This document shows positions 1-6,313 of a stretch of 8,237 nucleotides of DNA, piece after piece. The notes beneath the pieces were generated by a model. The model was given only the letters and a program-made list of their open reading frames with translations. It ran no database searches and was not told the origin of the DNA. Position 1 is the first letter of the stretch. Every line of letters begins with the position of its first letter. Origin of the DNA: a bacterium (GTDB taxonomy: Bacteria > Zhuqueibacterota > Zhuqueibacteria > Thermofontimicrobiales > Thermofontimicrobiaceae); the NCBI GenBank assembly GCA_011046315.1, contig DSAU01000441.1:1-8237 (forward strand), read 5' to 3'. The position numbers and the translations under genes were made by a program.

Positions 1-53
1 GATTTTCACACTAATTAATATTGAACAACCACTTAATTTAAGGAGAAACGAAA

Positions 54-749
54 ATGAAAAATCTAAACCTGTTTTTATTATTTGCCATACTATTTGTCTT
101 TGCTTGCTGCGATGAATCCAAACAAAATAAACCTGAAAGTAAGACCATTACCCGGGAACAACCTGAAAACCAAACTAAAACTGATTCTGTTTTCACGTTT
201 GATGCTGACGAAGTCGGAAAAATGCCTGTGGGTTGGACCAATTACTATACAGGCAAAGGCAATTTGGGAAAATGGGAAATCAGAGACGATGGCGGCAAGA
301 AAGTTTTAGCCCAGGTATCGCAGGAAAACTTTGGTTATCATTTCGATGTTATTGTGCTGGATAGTTCTGATTATCAGAATTTAGAAATAACGGTCAAATT
401 TAAGGGCGTAAAAGGTGAAGAAGATCAGGGTGGCGGGCCTGTTTGGCGTTATCAGGATTCCGATAATTATTACTTTGTCCGCGCCAATCCTTTGGAAAAC
501 AATTTTAGATTATATAAAGTAATTGATGGAAATCGCATACAGTTAGCCAGCGCCGATATAGATATTCCTACTGGTGAATGGCACACCATAAAAATAAGGA
601 TGTTGTCAAATCACATCGAATGTTTTTATGATGGCAAAAAATATCTCGACGTTACCGATGAAACATTTAAAGATAGCGGCAAGGTAGGTCTTTGGACAAA
701 AGCCGATGCTTTCACTTTTTTTAAAGACCTGAAAATATTTGAAAAATAA
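54..749 (+). CDS. Lipoprotein with LamG/DUF1080-like beta-sandwich domain
   Basis: A 231-residue protein. Residues 1-17 form a lipoprotein signal peptide: KN near the start, then a hydrophobic stretch ending VFA, followed by Cys18-Cys19. The lipobox fits cleavage before Cys18, so the protein is probably lipid-anchored to a membrane. Residues 20-45 are a polar linker rich in K, E, Q and T. From about residue 47 to the end the pattern is that of a concanavalin-like jelly roll of the LamG/DUF1080 type: FDADEVGKMPVGW at the front, a central VWRYQDSDNYYFVRAN segment, then GEWHTIKIR, the FYDGKKYLDV strand and the GKVGLWTKADAFTFFKDL ending. Such domains bind or cleave glycans, but no catalytic residue can be assigned, so a sugar-binding or surface role is inference. 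AGGAG at 41-45, 8 bases before the ATG, supports the start. Base composition is AT-rich, unlike the DUF4145 gene downstream. Confidence 0.85.
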   Translation: MKNLNLFLLFAILFVFACCDESKQNKPESKTITREQPENQTKTDSVFTFDADEVGKMPVGWTNYYTGKGNLGKWEIRDDGGKKVLAQVSQENFGYHFDVIVLDSSDYQNLEITVKFKGVKGEEDQGGGPVWRYQDSDNYYFVRANPLENNFRLYKVIDGNRIQLASADIDIPTGEWHTIKIRMLSNHIECFYDGKKYLDVTDETFKDSGKVGLWTKADAFTFFKDLKIFEK

Positions 750-796
750 TGCCAACGATAAAGTTTATTTAAGCCAATGCAACACAGGTAAGTTGG

Positions 797-930
797 GCTA
801 ACAAAAGTTTGCACCTGACTGAAGGGCGATTCGGTGAATTTTGCAATATCAGTGCATTCTTTTAAAGTTTTGATAACGTTCATAAGTCATGTGCAAATAA
901 GCCCTTCAGCAGGTGAAACTAAATGTTGGC
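797..930 (+). repeat. attC-like integron recombination site
   Basis: A long imperfect inverted repeat. Left arm 797-827 pairs with right arm 901-930. The outer box GCTAAC (797-802) pairs with GTTGGC (925-930, one G-T wobble). A short A-rich unpaired spacer follows on both sides (804-805 and 921-923). Then 806-827 pairs with 901-920 through 20 base pairs, interrupted only by G811 and A818, single unpaired bases on the left arm. The 73-base centre can form a further TTTGCA/TGCAAA stem (840-845 with 892-897). End boxes with AAC and GTT, an unpaired central spacer, an inner box with extrahelical bases on one arm and a variable terminal loop are the known layout of attC sites, and 134 bases lies within their usual length. 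The right box GTTGGCG departs from GTTRRRY at its last two bases. GTTGGGC at 792-798, overlapping the left end, fits that consensus perfectly and may be the end of another site. Confidence 0.75.
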
Positions 931-935
931 GTGAG

Positions 936-941
936 AAGGAG
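936..941 (+). promoter_or_regulatory. Ribosome binding site of the DUF4145 gene
   Basis: AAGGAG sits 8 bases before the ATG at 950. It matters because it places the true start upstream of the internal TAG, so the gene is a full-length reading frame broken by one stop rather than a shorter gene beginning at the TTG at 1142. Confidence 0.8.
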
Positions 942-949
942 TTAATCAA

Positions 950-1618
950 ATGGCACACGACAAATACGTTGCATCGCAGTTCAATCAGAAGGCATTCACT
1001 TGCCCTCTTTGCGATGTATATGCGAATTTCTCATGGTCTCAACTCCTCTAGAACAGCCCTTCTGGCCGGACGCCGTCGGGAGTCTTCCGTGCCCAGTGCA
1101 GCCATTGTCACAAACCTACGCTGTGGCTTGAAGGCAACCAGTTGATGGTCTGGCCTCAAGACATTTCCGCAGCCCCGCTACCGAATCCTGACATGCCGGA
1201 AGACATCTCCAAGGACTATCTGGAAGCTAGAAGCATCGCTACCATCTCTGCTCGCGGCGCAGCCGCCTTGCTTCGCCTATGTATCCAGAAGCTTTGCGCC
1301 CATCTCGGCGAGTCCGGCAAGAACATCAATGCCGACATCGGGAACCTTGTTAAGAAGGGTCTCCCCGTCAGGATTCAGCAAGCGCTCGACATCGTCCGCG
1401 TCACGGGAAACAACGCTGTCCACCCCGGAGAGATGCAGCTTCACGAGGATGCGAAGACGGTCACGCTTCTGTTCGAGCTTCTCAACCTGATCGTAGAGAA
1501 CCAGATCTCGCAGCCAAAAGCGATTGAGGAGTTGTATGGCAGGCTGCCTGAAGGCGCTGTTGAGGCAGTCAAGAAACGAGATGGAGACGCCAACAACGGA
1601 ATCCAGCCTACAAAATGA
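950..1618 (+). pseudogene. DUF4145 protein gene interrupted by an in-frame TAG
   Basis: From the ATG at 950 one frame runs to the TGA at 1616-1618, 222 codons, with a single TAG at codon 34 (1049-1051). Before the stop it reads MAHDKYVASQFNQKAFTCPLC; after it comes a second CxxC pair, CSHC, so the two halves of a Cys4 zinc ribbon lie on opposite sides of the stop. The rest shows the DUF4145 pattern: ISARGAAALLRLCIQKL, GNLVKKGLP, then ALDIVRVTGNNAVHPG. DUF4145 occurs alone and attached to restriction-type proteins; the stand-alone role is unknown. The downstream part could still be made from TTG at 1142 or ATG at 1145 (about 158 residues, no zinc ribbon), but no good ribosome site is seen there. 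The gene is GC-richer than its neighbours and starts 20 bases after the attC-like site, as a cassette gene does. A C-to-T change of CAG would explain the TAG; suppression or readthrough cannot be excluded. Confidence 0.8.
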
Positions 1619-1641
1619 CCCGCGCGGACGCGGGGCATTTT
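1612..1641 (+). terminator. Rho-independent terminator overlapping the DUF4145 stop codon
   Basis: CCCGCG (1619-1624), loop CGGA, then CGCGGG (1629-1634). The hairpin is flanked by complementary AAAATG (1612-1617) and CATTTT (1636-1641), so the A-tract and T-tract extend the stem. The stem is strong and GC-rich with a T4 tail, placed exactly at the end of the reading frame, so it probably travelled with the gene. Confidence 0.75.
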
Positions 1642-1844
1642 GCGGCTGATTCCAGGCGAACCCCGCAGTAAAGTACCGAGTTATGCGCAATTAGGCAGGT
1701 AAAAAAAAAACAGCCAAAACATAATGACGAAGATTGGTGATGGATAAATATTGGAGATACATTTAACAAGAGCAACTTTTATTTTAAAAACATACTGTCA
1801 AGCCGTACCACTCCCATGGTTTTGAAAAAAAGGAAATTTAAATT
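1642..1844. other. Gene-free stretch at the DUF4145 / sigma-54 fragment junction
   Basis: No coding sequence or RNA is recognisable on either strand. GTTATGC at 1680-1686 and ATTAGGC at 1690-1696 resemble attC right-end boxes, but no partner AAC box lies at a suitable distance upstream, so a complete attC is not supported. An A10 run follows at 1701-1710, and the rest is AT-rich. The composition changes from GC-rich to AT-rich near 1690, which is a candidate right border of the transferred block. Confidence 0.5.
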
Positions 1845-2060
1845 TTATAACTCAACATCAGCTTTCTGCATCACTGGCGAAATGTCTCCGATTTCGTCTA
1901 AAAAAATAGTGCCACCATCAGCCATTTCGAAACGCCCTTTTATATCCCGAATCGCGCCGGTGAAGGCGCCACGCACATGACCGAACAGCTCATTTTCTAG
2001 TAAAGTTTCCGGGATTGCCCTGCAATTGACCGCGATAAGAGGTTTAACATAGCAGTTTGA
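1845..2060 (-). pseudogene. Fragment of a sigma-54-dependent AAA+ transcriptional activator
   Basis: The minus strand holds a 71-codon open stretch between a TGA (2061-2063) and a TAA (1845-1847). It reads KPLIAVNCRAIPETLLENEL, then FGHVRGAFTGA and GRFEMADGGTIFLDEIGDIS. This is the central part of an NtrC/PspF-type AAA+ domain: the VNC-AIPE-LLE-ELFGH stretch, the GAFTGA loop that contacts sigma-54 (1953-1970) and the Walker B segment with FLDEIGD. Walker A, the sensor motifs, any receiver or PAS domain and the DNA-binding helix-turn-helix are absent. Similarity fades after about MQKA. There is no start codon or ribosome site at the left end. It lies directly downstream of rocD and is convergent with the DUF4145 gene. 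The fragment is almost certainly non-functional; it may have been a regulator of the neighbouring minus-strand genes, but that is inference. Confidence 0.88.
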
Positions 2061-2066
2061 TCAAAA

Positions 2067-3269
2067 TTAAGGCATCATCAGTACCTGTTCAATTCGCTCC
2101 AGCGCCCAGTCTATTTCAGCTTTGGTTATCACCAGCGGCGGCGCCAAACGGATGATGTTCCAATGGGTTTCCTTGGCAAGCACGCCCTTTTTCATCAGCG
2201 CTTCACAAAAACGTCGCGCCCCTCCGGATTGTTTGTTCAGCACAATCCCGATCCACAGTCCTTTACCGCGATAGAAATCGACGTGCGGACTGTTAATTTT
2301 TTGTAGTTGCTGCATTAAATAGTCGCCGAGTTCAGTTGCTCGCTCACATAGTTTTTCTTCAACAATGATCTTGAGCGCTTCGCGGGCGATGGCGCTGCCC
2401 AGTGGATTCCCGCCATAGGTGGAGCCATGATCGCCGGGAGTGAACACGTTCATGATCTCTTTTCGAGCCAACACGGCAGATACCGGGTAAAAACCACCGG
2501 ATAGAGCTTTGCCAACGGTGACGATGTCGGGCTTGACATTTTCATGGTCGCAGGCGAACATTTTACCGGTTCGTCCTAATCCGGATTGAATCTCGTCGGC
2601 GACAAACAGGACGTTATGCTTTTCGCAAATGGTTTTTGCATTTTTTAAATAGTTCGGCGGCGGTACCACCACGCCGCCTTCGCCCTGAATCGGTTCTACC
2701 ATAAAAGCAACTGTGTTGGGCGTGATCGCTTTTTCCAACGCGTCGGCATCGCCGTAAGCTATCATTTTAAAACCCGGCGTTAGTGGTCCAAAACCATCTT
2801 TGTACTGTTGTTCCGGTGAAAACGTCACAATGGTGATGGTTCTGCCATGGAAGTTACCGTCGCAGGTAATGATCTCAGCCCGGTCTTTTTCAACGCCTTT
2901 GATTTGGTAGCCCCATTTTCGAACTGCTTTTATGGCAGTCTCAACAGCTTCAGCGCCGGAGTTCATCGGTAGTATCATGTCAAATCCGGTCAGCTCGCAC
3001 ATTTCCTTTGCCAGCAACGGCCATTGATCGTTCCGGAACGCACGCGAAGTCAGTGTCAGCCGCGCCGCCTGTTCGTTGGTTACTTTGACCAGTCGGGGGT
3101 GACAATGCCCCTGATTAACCGCAGAGTAGGCGGCTAAAAAATCCATATACTTTTTACCGTCCACATCTTCCAACCAGACACCCTGTCCTTTTGAAATTAC
3201 CACATCCAGTGGGTTATAATTGTGCGCTCCGTAGAAATCCTCAGTCTCAATATAATCCTTACTGTTCAT
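2067..3269 (-). CDS. rocD: Ornithine--oxo-acid transaminase (ornithine aminotransferase)
   Basis: A 400-residue class III, PLP-dependent aminotransferase. It converts ornithine plus 2-oxoglutarate to glutamate-5-semialdehyde plus glutamate in the cytoplasm, linking arginine/ornithine catabolism to proline and glutamate. Visible motifs: GAHNYNPL near residue 14, FLAAYSAVNQGHCHP (44-58), NSGAEAVE (103-110), EPIQGEGG (192-199), ADEIQSGLGRTG (224-235) and VGKALSGG with the PLP lysine K254. Residues matching the human ornithine-binding Tyr55, Tyr85 and Arg180 are kept as Tyr18, Tyr48 and Arg143, which favours ornithine over acetylornithine or GABA. Length is normal. GAGGAGG at 3274-3280 is close to the ATG at 3269; an earlier ATG at 3273 opens only a four-codon frame. 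The gene follows the DASS transporter by 62 bases with no terminator between, so the two are probably co-transcribed. A TTTGATCAAA palindrome (2056-2065) lies just past the stop. Confidence 0.94.
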   Translation of the reverse strand: MNSKDYIETEDFYGAHNYNPLDVVISKGQGVWLEDVDGKKYMDFLAAYSAVNQGHCHPRLVKVTNEQAARLTLTSRAFRNDQWPLLAKEMCELTGFDMILPMNSGAEAVETAIKAVRKWGYQIKGVEKDRAEIITCDGNFHGRTITIVTFSPEQQYKDGFGPLTPGFKMIAYGDADALEKAITPNTVAFMVEPIQGEGGVVVPPPNYLKNAKTICEKHNVLFVADEIQSGLGRTGKMFACDHENVKPDIVTVGKALSGGFYPVSAVLARKEIMNVFTPGDHGSTYGGNPLGSAIAREALKIIVEEKLCERATELGDYLMQQLQKINSPHVDFYRGKGLWIGIVLNKQSGGARRFCEALMKKGVLAKETHWNIIRLAPPLVITKAEIDWALERIEQVLMMP

Positions 3270-3331
3270 TCATCCTCCTCAATTTTCTGTATGTTAAGAT
3301 CAATTTATTCTCAGACATATCGTTGCTGGTA

Positions 3332-4894
3332 TTATTTTATCCACTCAGGCAGACTGCCGAGCATAATTCCGAAAGCGGGTATTGCAATCGTATACACGAT
3401 CAGGGTGACGATGACTACGCCGATAAAATTTAACAACACACCGTTTTTTGCCATTTGGGGAATGGTGACGCAACCGGCGCCAAAAATGATTGCATTCGGC
3501 GGCGTGGCAACCGGCAACATAAACGCGCAGGATGCGGAAATTGTCGCGGGAACCATCAATAAAAACGGGTGAATCCCAATTGCTAACGCTGTCGCCGCCA
3601 ATATTGGCATAAAAATCGTGGCCGTGGCGGTGTTGGAGGTTACCTCGGTTAAAAAGGTCAGCATCAGACAGGTTATCAGGATCATCAGAATTAAAGGAAC
3701 GTTTGAAAATAACATCAACTGGCTACCGACCCAGGCGGCAAGACCTGTGGTTTGAAATCCCGAAGCCAGAGCGATTCCGCCTCCAAAAAGCAGCAGTATT
3801 CCCCAGGGGATTTTAACTGCCCATTCCCAGTCCAGCAAAAACGATTTTTCTCGTAGCTTTACCGGAATAGCGAACAGCAGCAGCGCCGAAAAGATGGCGA
3901 CTGTCGCATCGTTGACAGATGCAGCAACGCCGAGCAAATTAGACCAGCCTGGAATTGTAAAAGTTCCCAACTCGATATTTTTTCGGAATATCCATGCCAT
4001 TGCTGTGAAAATAAAAATAATCAGCACCAACCGCTCTCCCCGCTGCATCGGACCTAACTGTTTCAACTGCTCGGCGATCACATCTTTACTGCCCGGAAGC
4101 TGTCGGATGCGTATTGGTTGGGTGATGTGGGTCAGCACAAACCAGATCACCGGAATAAACAAAATAACCAGCGGAATCCCTAACAGCATCCATTGCAGAA
4201 ATCCGATTTCAGGCGCTTCCGGAAACAGCGTTTTAACTGCGGCGGCAAACACGATGTTGGGCGGCGTCCCGATTTTGGTGCCGATTCCGCCGACACTGGC
4301 AGCATAAGCAATGCCGAGCATCAGCGCGATTTGGAATCTGGAGATCACGACAGCGTTAAGCGGTTGACCCTGATCATTTTTGAATGAAGTCAACTGGAGG
4401 ATGATCGCCAGTCCGATGGGGTACATCATCATAGTGGTGGCGGTATTTGAAATCCACATTGAGAGAAATGCAGTGGCAACCATAAATCCGAGGATAATTT
4501 TTCTGGGTCCCAGTCCAATGGCTTTAATAATTTGAAGCGCGATTCGACGGTGCAGCCTCCATTTTTGCATTGCCATGGCCAGAAAAAATCCACCCATGAA
4601 CAGAAAAATGTTGCTGTCGGCGTAAGCGAGGACTACATCTTTTTCCTTCATAATGTTAAGAAGGGGAAATGCTACAACCGGAATGAGCGAAGTCGCCGGA
4701 ATCGGCAGCGCCTCGGTGATCCACCACCATGCCATGAGGCTGGCAACTGCCAGTGTTTTTTGGGCGTCAGGCTCAAGTGAGTCCGAGATGGGGAGCGCCC
4801 AGATGACTAAAAAAATGGGTATCCCACCGAATAATCCGATGATTTGTCGCGTGCTAATATTTCCGGATGCCAGAGCCGTCTTTGAAGAATGCAT
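3332..4894 (-). CDS. DASS-family sodium-coupled anion symporter (SLC13-like)
   Basis: A 520-residue inner-membrane protein with many hydrophobic segments. Family marks are the two Ser-Asn-Thr motifs of the sodium and carboxylate sites, ISNTATTMM (SNT at 149-151) and EVTSNTATATIF (SNT at 420-422), each followed by a Pro-Pro-Asn loop, GTPPN (209-213) and ATPPN (463-467). This repeat layout matches VcINDY-type divalent-anion/sodium symporters, whose substrates are succinate, malate, fumarate, citrate or sulfate; the exact substrate cannot be read from sequence. WWWITEALPIPATSL near residues 56-70 is also typical. The start is ATG 4894, preceded by ACAGGAAA. It is probably co-transcribed with rocD downstream; a C4-dicarboxylate or 2-oxoglutarate importer would suit that partner, but this is inference. 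A 9-bp inverted repeat lies 68 bases upstream of the start. Length is normal and no defects are seen. Confidence 0.92.
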   Translation of the reverse strand: MHSSKTALASGNISTRQIIGLFGGIPIFLVIWALPISDSLEPDAQKTLAVASLMAWWWITEALPIPATSLIPVVAFPLLNIMKEKDVVLAYADSNIFLFMGGFFLAMAMQKWRLHRRIALQIIKAIGLGPRKIILGFMVATAFLSMWISNTATTMMMYPIGLAIILQLTSFKNDQGQPLNAVVISRFQIALMLGIAYAASVGGIGTKIGTPPNIVFAAAVKTLFPEAPEIGFLQWMLLGIPLVILFIPVIWFVLTHITQPIRIRQLPGSKDVIAEQLKQLGPMQRGERLVLIIFIFTAMAWIFRKNIELGTFTIPGWSNLLGVAASVNDATVAIFSALLLFAIPVKLREKSFLLDWEWAVKIPWGILLLFGGGIALASGFQTTGLAAWVGSQLMLFSNVPLILMILITCLMLTFLTEVTSNTATATIFMPILAATALAIGIHPFLLMVPATISASCAFMLPVATPPNAIIFGAGCVTIPQMAKNGVLLNFIGVVIVTLIVYTIAIPAFGIMLGSLPEWIK

Positions 4895-4961
4895 TCGTTT
4901 CCTGTGTCAGAGAAAATAGTTATCGCTACCGTCTGCCAGCACTACTACAACTCGTTGCAGC

Positions 4962-4994
4962 TTTTTAACCATCAGTTATTAAACCGGTTAAAAA
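4962..4994. promoter_or_regulatory. Inverted repeat upstream of the DASS transporter gene
   Basis: TTTTTAACC (4962-4970) and GGTTAAAAA (4986-4994) are perfect 9-base complements with a 15-base spacer. An AACCGGTT palindrome (4982-4989) overlaps the right arm. The repeat lies 68-100 bases before the transporter start in the 144-base gap after the transposase gene. It could be an operator for the transporter-rocD unit or a weak AT-rich terminator for the transposase gene. No clear -35/-10 pair was found. Confidence 0.3.
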
Positions 4995-5020
4995 TTACCG
5001 ATACTTTTACAGGCAGCGGC

Positions 5021-5039
5021 AACAACAACTGGTGTTGTT
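5021..5039. repeat. Hairpin at the 3' end of the RAYT-like gene
   Basis: AACAACA (5021-5027), loop ACTGG, TGTTGTT (5033-5039). The 7-bp perfect stem ends on the transposase stop codon. It has no T-tract on the minus strand, so it is not a normal terminator. RAYT transposases are known to act on short hairpins next to their gene, so it may be a REP-like target, but the usual foot tetranucleotide (GTAG type) is not evident. Confidence 0.35.
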
Positions 5040-5578
5040 CAGTCAAAATTTTCGTCCTGAGGGATACTGAATTCACTTATTGGAAAATCACGCATACAAC
5101 TCGCTAACCAGAGCTCTCCCTTTTTTTGTCGCCAGTCAGCATAACTGGAGAAAGGGTAGGCTGCCATATCGCTGACATATCCATGTTTGACCGGATTGTA
5201 ATGAATGAAATTAAAGTAGCTATAGAATTCCATTTTGCTGCGAATGCAGTAGTCCCAGAAATTGTAAAATATTTTTCGACGTCGCCGATTTTCAGATTGA
5301 TTTAATCGGTGTAAACAGTCGTTATGAATTTGTTGTATTGCTTTGATAAAATCATCCCCGATTCGCGTTTTGAATTGGATGTGATAATGATCCTCGAGAA
5401 TTACCCAGGCATAGAGCCGGTAATTAAACCGAGAAAAGGTCTGTTGAAAAATCTCAAACAGCAGTTGTTTCTTATCATCCGCATCCAAATAGCGCCGCCG
5501 CTTGTAGATGTGGGCGGTGATAAAATAGACAGTGTCATTTAGATAATAGTGCTTTGGGTGATGTTTTGGCATTTTCAT
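5039..5578 (-). CDS. REP-associated tyrosine transposase-like protein (Y1_Tnp), probably catalytically altered
   Basis: A protein of about 179 residues of the IS200/TnpA-REP (RAYT) family; such proteins cut and rejoin single-stranded DNA at hairpins. Numbered from the GTG at 5602: the N-terminal strand is YYLNDTVYFITAH (19-31), the metal-binding HxH is His72-Tyr-His74 in ILEDHYHIQF, and the C-terminal signature is NFIHYNPVKHGYV (131-143) followed by YPFSSYADW. In E. coli TnpA-REP the nucleophile, as I recall it, is Tyr115 at the start of YIYINPVKHG. Here that position is Phe132 (codon TTC), one base from TAC or TAT, so normal cleavage may be lost unless a neighbouring Tyr (129 or 135) substitutes. 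Start choice is uncertain: ATG 5578, ATG 5572 or GTG 5602, none with a strong ribosome site. No insertion-sequence ends or second gene are seen, as is usual for single-copy RAYTs. Confidence 0.85.
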   Translation of the reverse strand: MKMPKHHPKHYYLNDTVYFITAHIYKRRRYLDADDKKQLLFEIFQQTFSRFNYRLYAWVILEDHYHIQFKTRIGDDFIKAIQQIHNDCLHRLNQSENRRRRKIFYNFWDYCIRSKMEFYSYFNFIHYNPVKHGYVSDMAAYPFSSYADWRQKKGELWLASCMRDFPISEFSIPQDENFD

Positions 5579-5657
5579 CAACAATGTTTCAACAGGATGC
5601 ACAGTTGAAGTGTTTTTGCATCGGGTGTAAATTTTAAAATAGAGCTGAAAAAAATAA

Positions 5658-6293
5658 TCATTCGAGTAATGCTAATTTGGACTCGATGAGCTTTAATAAT
5701 TGTTGCTTTCCCTCTTTTTTTCGAATATCGGTGTCAGTTACATTCAGGGTTATTACATCCACCTTGTATTTATTTTTGCACACCTGCGGAAAGCTGACAT
5801 AATATCCGCCGAGGCCTTCCAGGAATTCATGGGTGATGGACTGTTCTTCCTTTCTGCCGCGTTTGCGGATGCGCTGCAGCAGCACATCAACGTTATCCAC
5901 TTTCAAATAGATGATCAGATCAGGTTTGATCAGCTCATTGCTCAATCGGTCGAAATATTCAAAATACAGATTTAATTCATCGTCGGTCATTTTGCCCAAT
6001 CCGTGCAGATATTTGGCAAATATTTCCGGATCCTCATACAGTGAACGGTCTTGAACGCAGGCTTTGGGTACGGTGCTGATGAGTTCGTGGTGTTCCACCC
6101 GACGGATTAAAAATTCCATTTGCAAGGTGAAAGACCAGCGCTCCATGTTTGCGTAATAATTTTTTAAAAAGCGATTATCGATCACCGGCTCATCGAACAG
6201 TTCCAGGCCATATTTGTGACTGATTAGTTTTGCAGCGGTGGTTTTTCCGCAACCGATATTCCCGGCGAGTGTGATGAATTTTTTAACTGTCAA
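5658..6293 (-). CDS. Deoxynucleoside kinase family protein
   Basis: A 211-residue cytoplasmic kinase of the dCK/dGK/Dm-dNK type, which phosphorylates deoxynucleosides with NTP for nucleotide salvage. Numbering from the TTG at 6293: Walker A GNIGCGKT (11-18), the Glu base in DEP (34-36), the signature QDRSLYEDPEIFAKYL (81-96), a hydrophobic strand PDLIIYL (124-130) and the Arg-rich lid RIRKRGRKEE (141-150). Length is normal for bacterial members. Which deoxynucleoside it prefers cannot be told. The frame is open up to 6518, but residues before TVKKFITLAGN come from the inverted-repeat element and do not look like protein, and family members begin about here. No ATG is available near this point; TTG 6293 has AGGCG a few bases upstream. 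The inverted-repeat element ends 21 bases before this start, so its insertion may have replaced the original leader and promoter. Confidence 0.88.
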   Translation of the reverse strand: MTVKKFITLAGNIGCGKTTAAKLISHKYGLELFDEPVIDNRFLKNYYANMERWSFTLQMEFLIRRVEHHELISTVPKACVQDRSLYEDPEIFAKYLHGLGKMTDDELNLYFEYFDRLSNELIKPDLIIYLKVDNVDVLLQRIRKRGRKEEQSITHEFLEGLGGYYVSFPQVCKNKYKVDVITLNVTDTDIRKKEGKQQLLKLIESKLALLE

Positions 6294-6313
6294 AAATCGC
6301 CTCGCTTGATAGT

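Noticed and set aside
750..798. A second short attC between TGCCAAC (750-756) and GTTGGGC (792-798)
   Set aside because: The end boxes resemble attC ends, but the 49-base span is short and the interior forms no GC-rich inner stem.
834..1145. 103-residue plus-strand frame across the attC-like site and DUF4145 start
   Set aside because: It covers the inverted repeat and the DUF4145 N-terminal region in the wrong frame; the DUF4145 frame from 950 carries the zinc-ribbon motifs and the ribosome site.
1277..1690. 137-residue minus-strand frame opposite the DUF4145 gene
   Set aside because: It is the antisense shadow of a GC-rich gene and shows no recognisable domain or ribosome site.
1785..1815. 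Possible sigma-54 promoter on the minus strand (TGGTACGGCTTGAC)
   Set aside because: TGGTACG is followed by TTGAC two bases too early for the -24/-12 spacing and the -12 GC is missing; the neighbouring activator fragment makes the idea tempting but does not support it.
3894..4307. 137-residue plus-strand frame opposite the DASS transporter
   Set aside because: It is antisense to strongly conserved transporter sequence, with no motif of its own.
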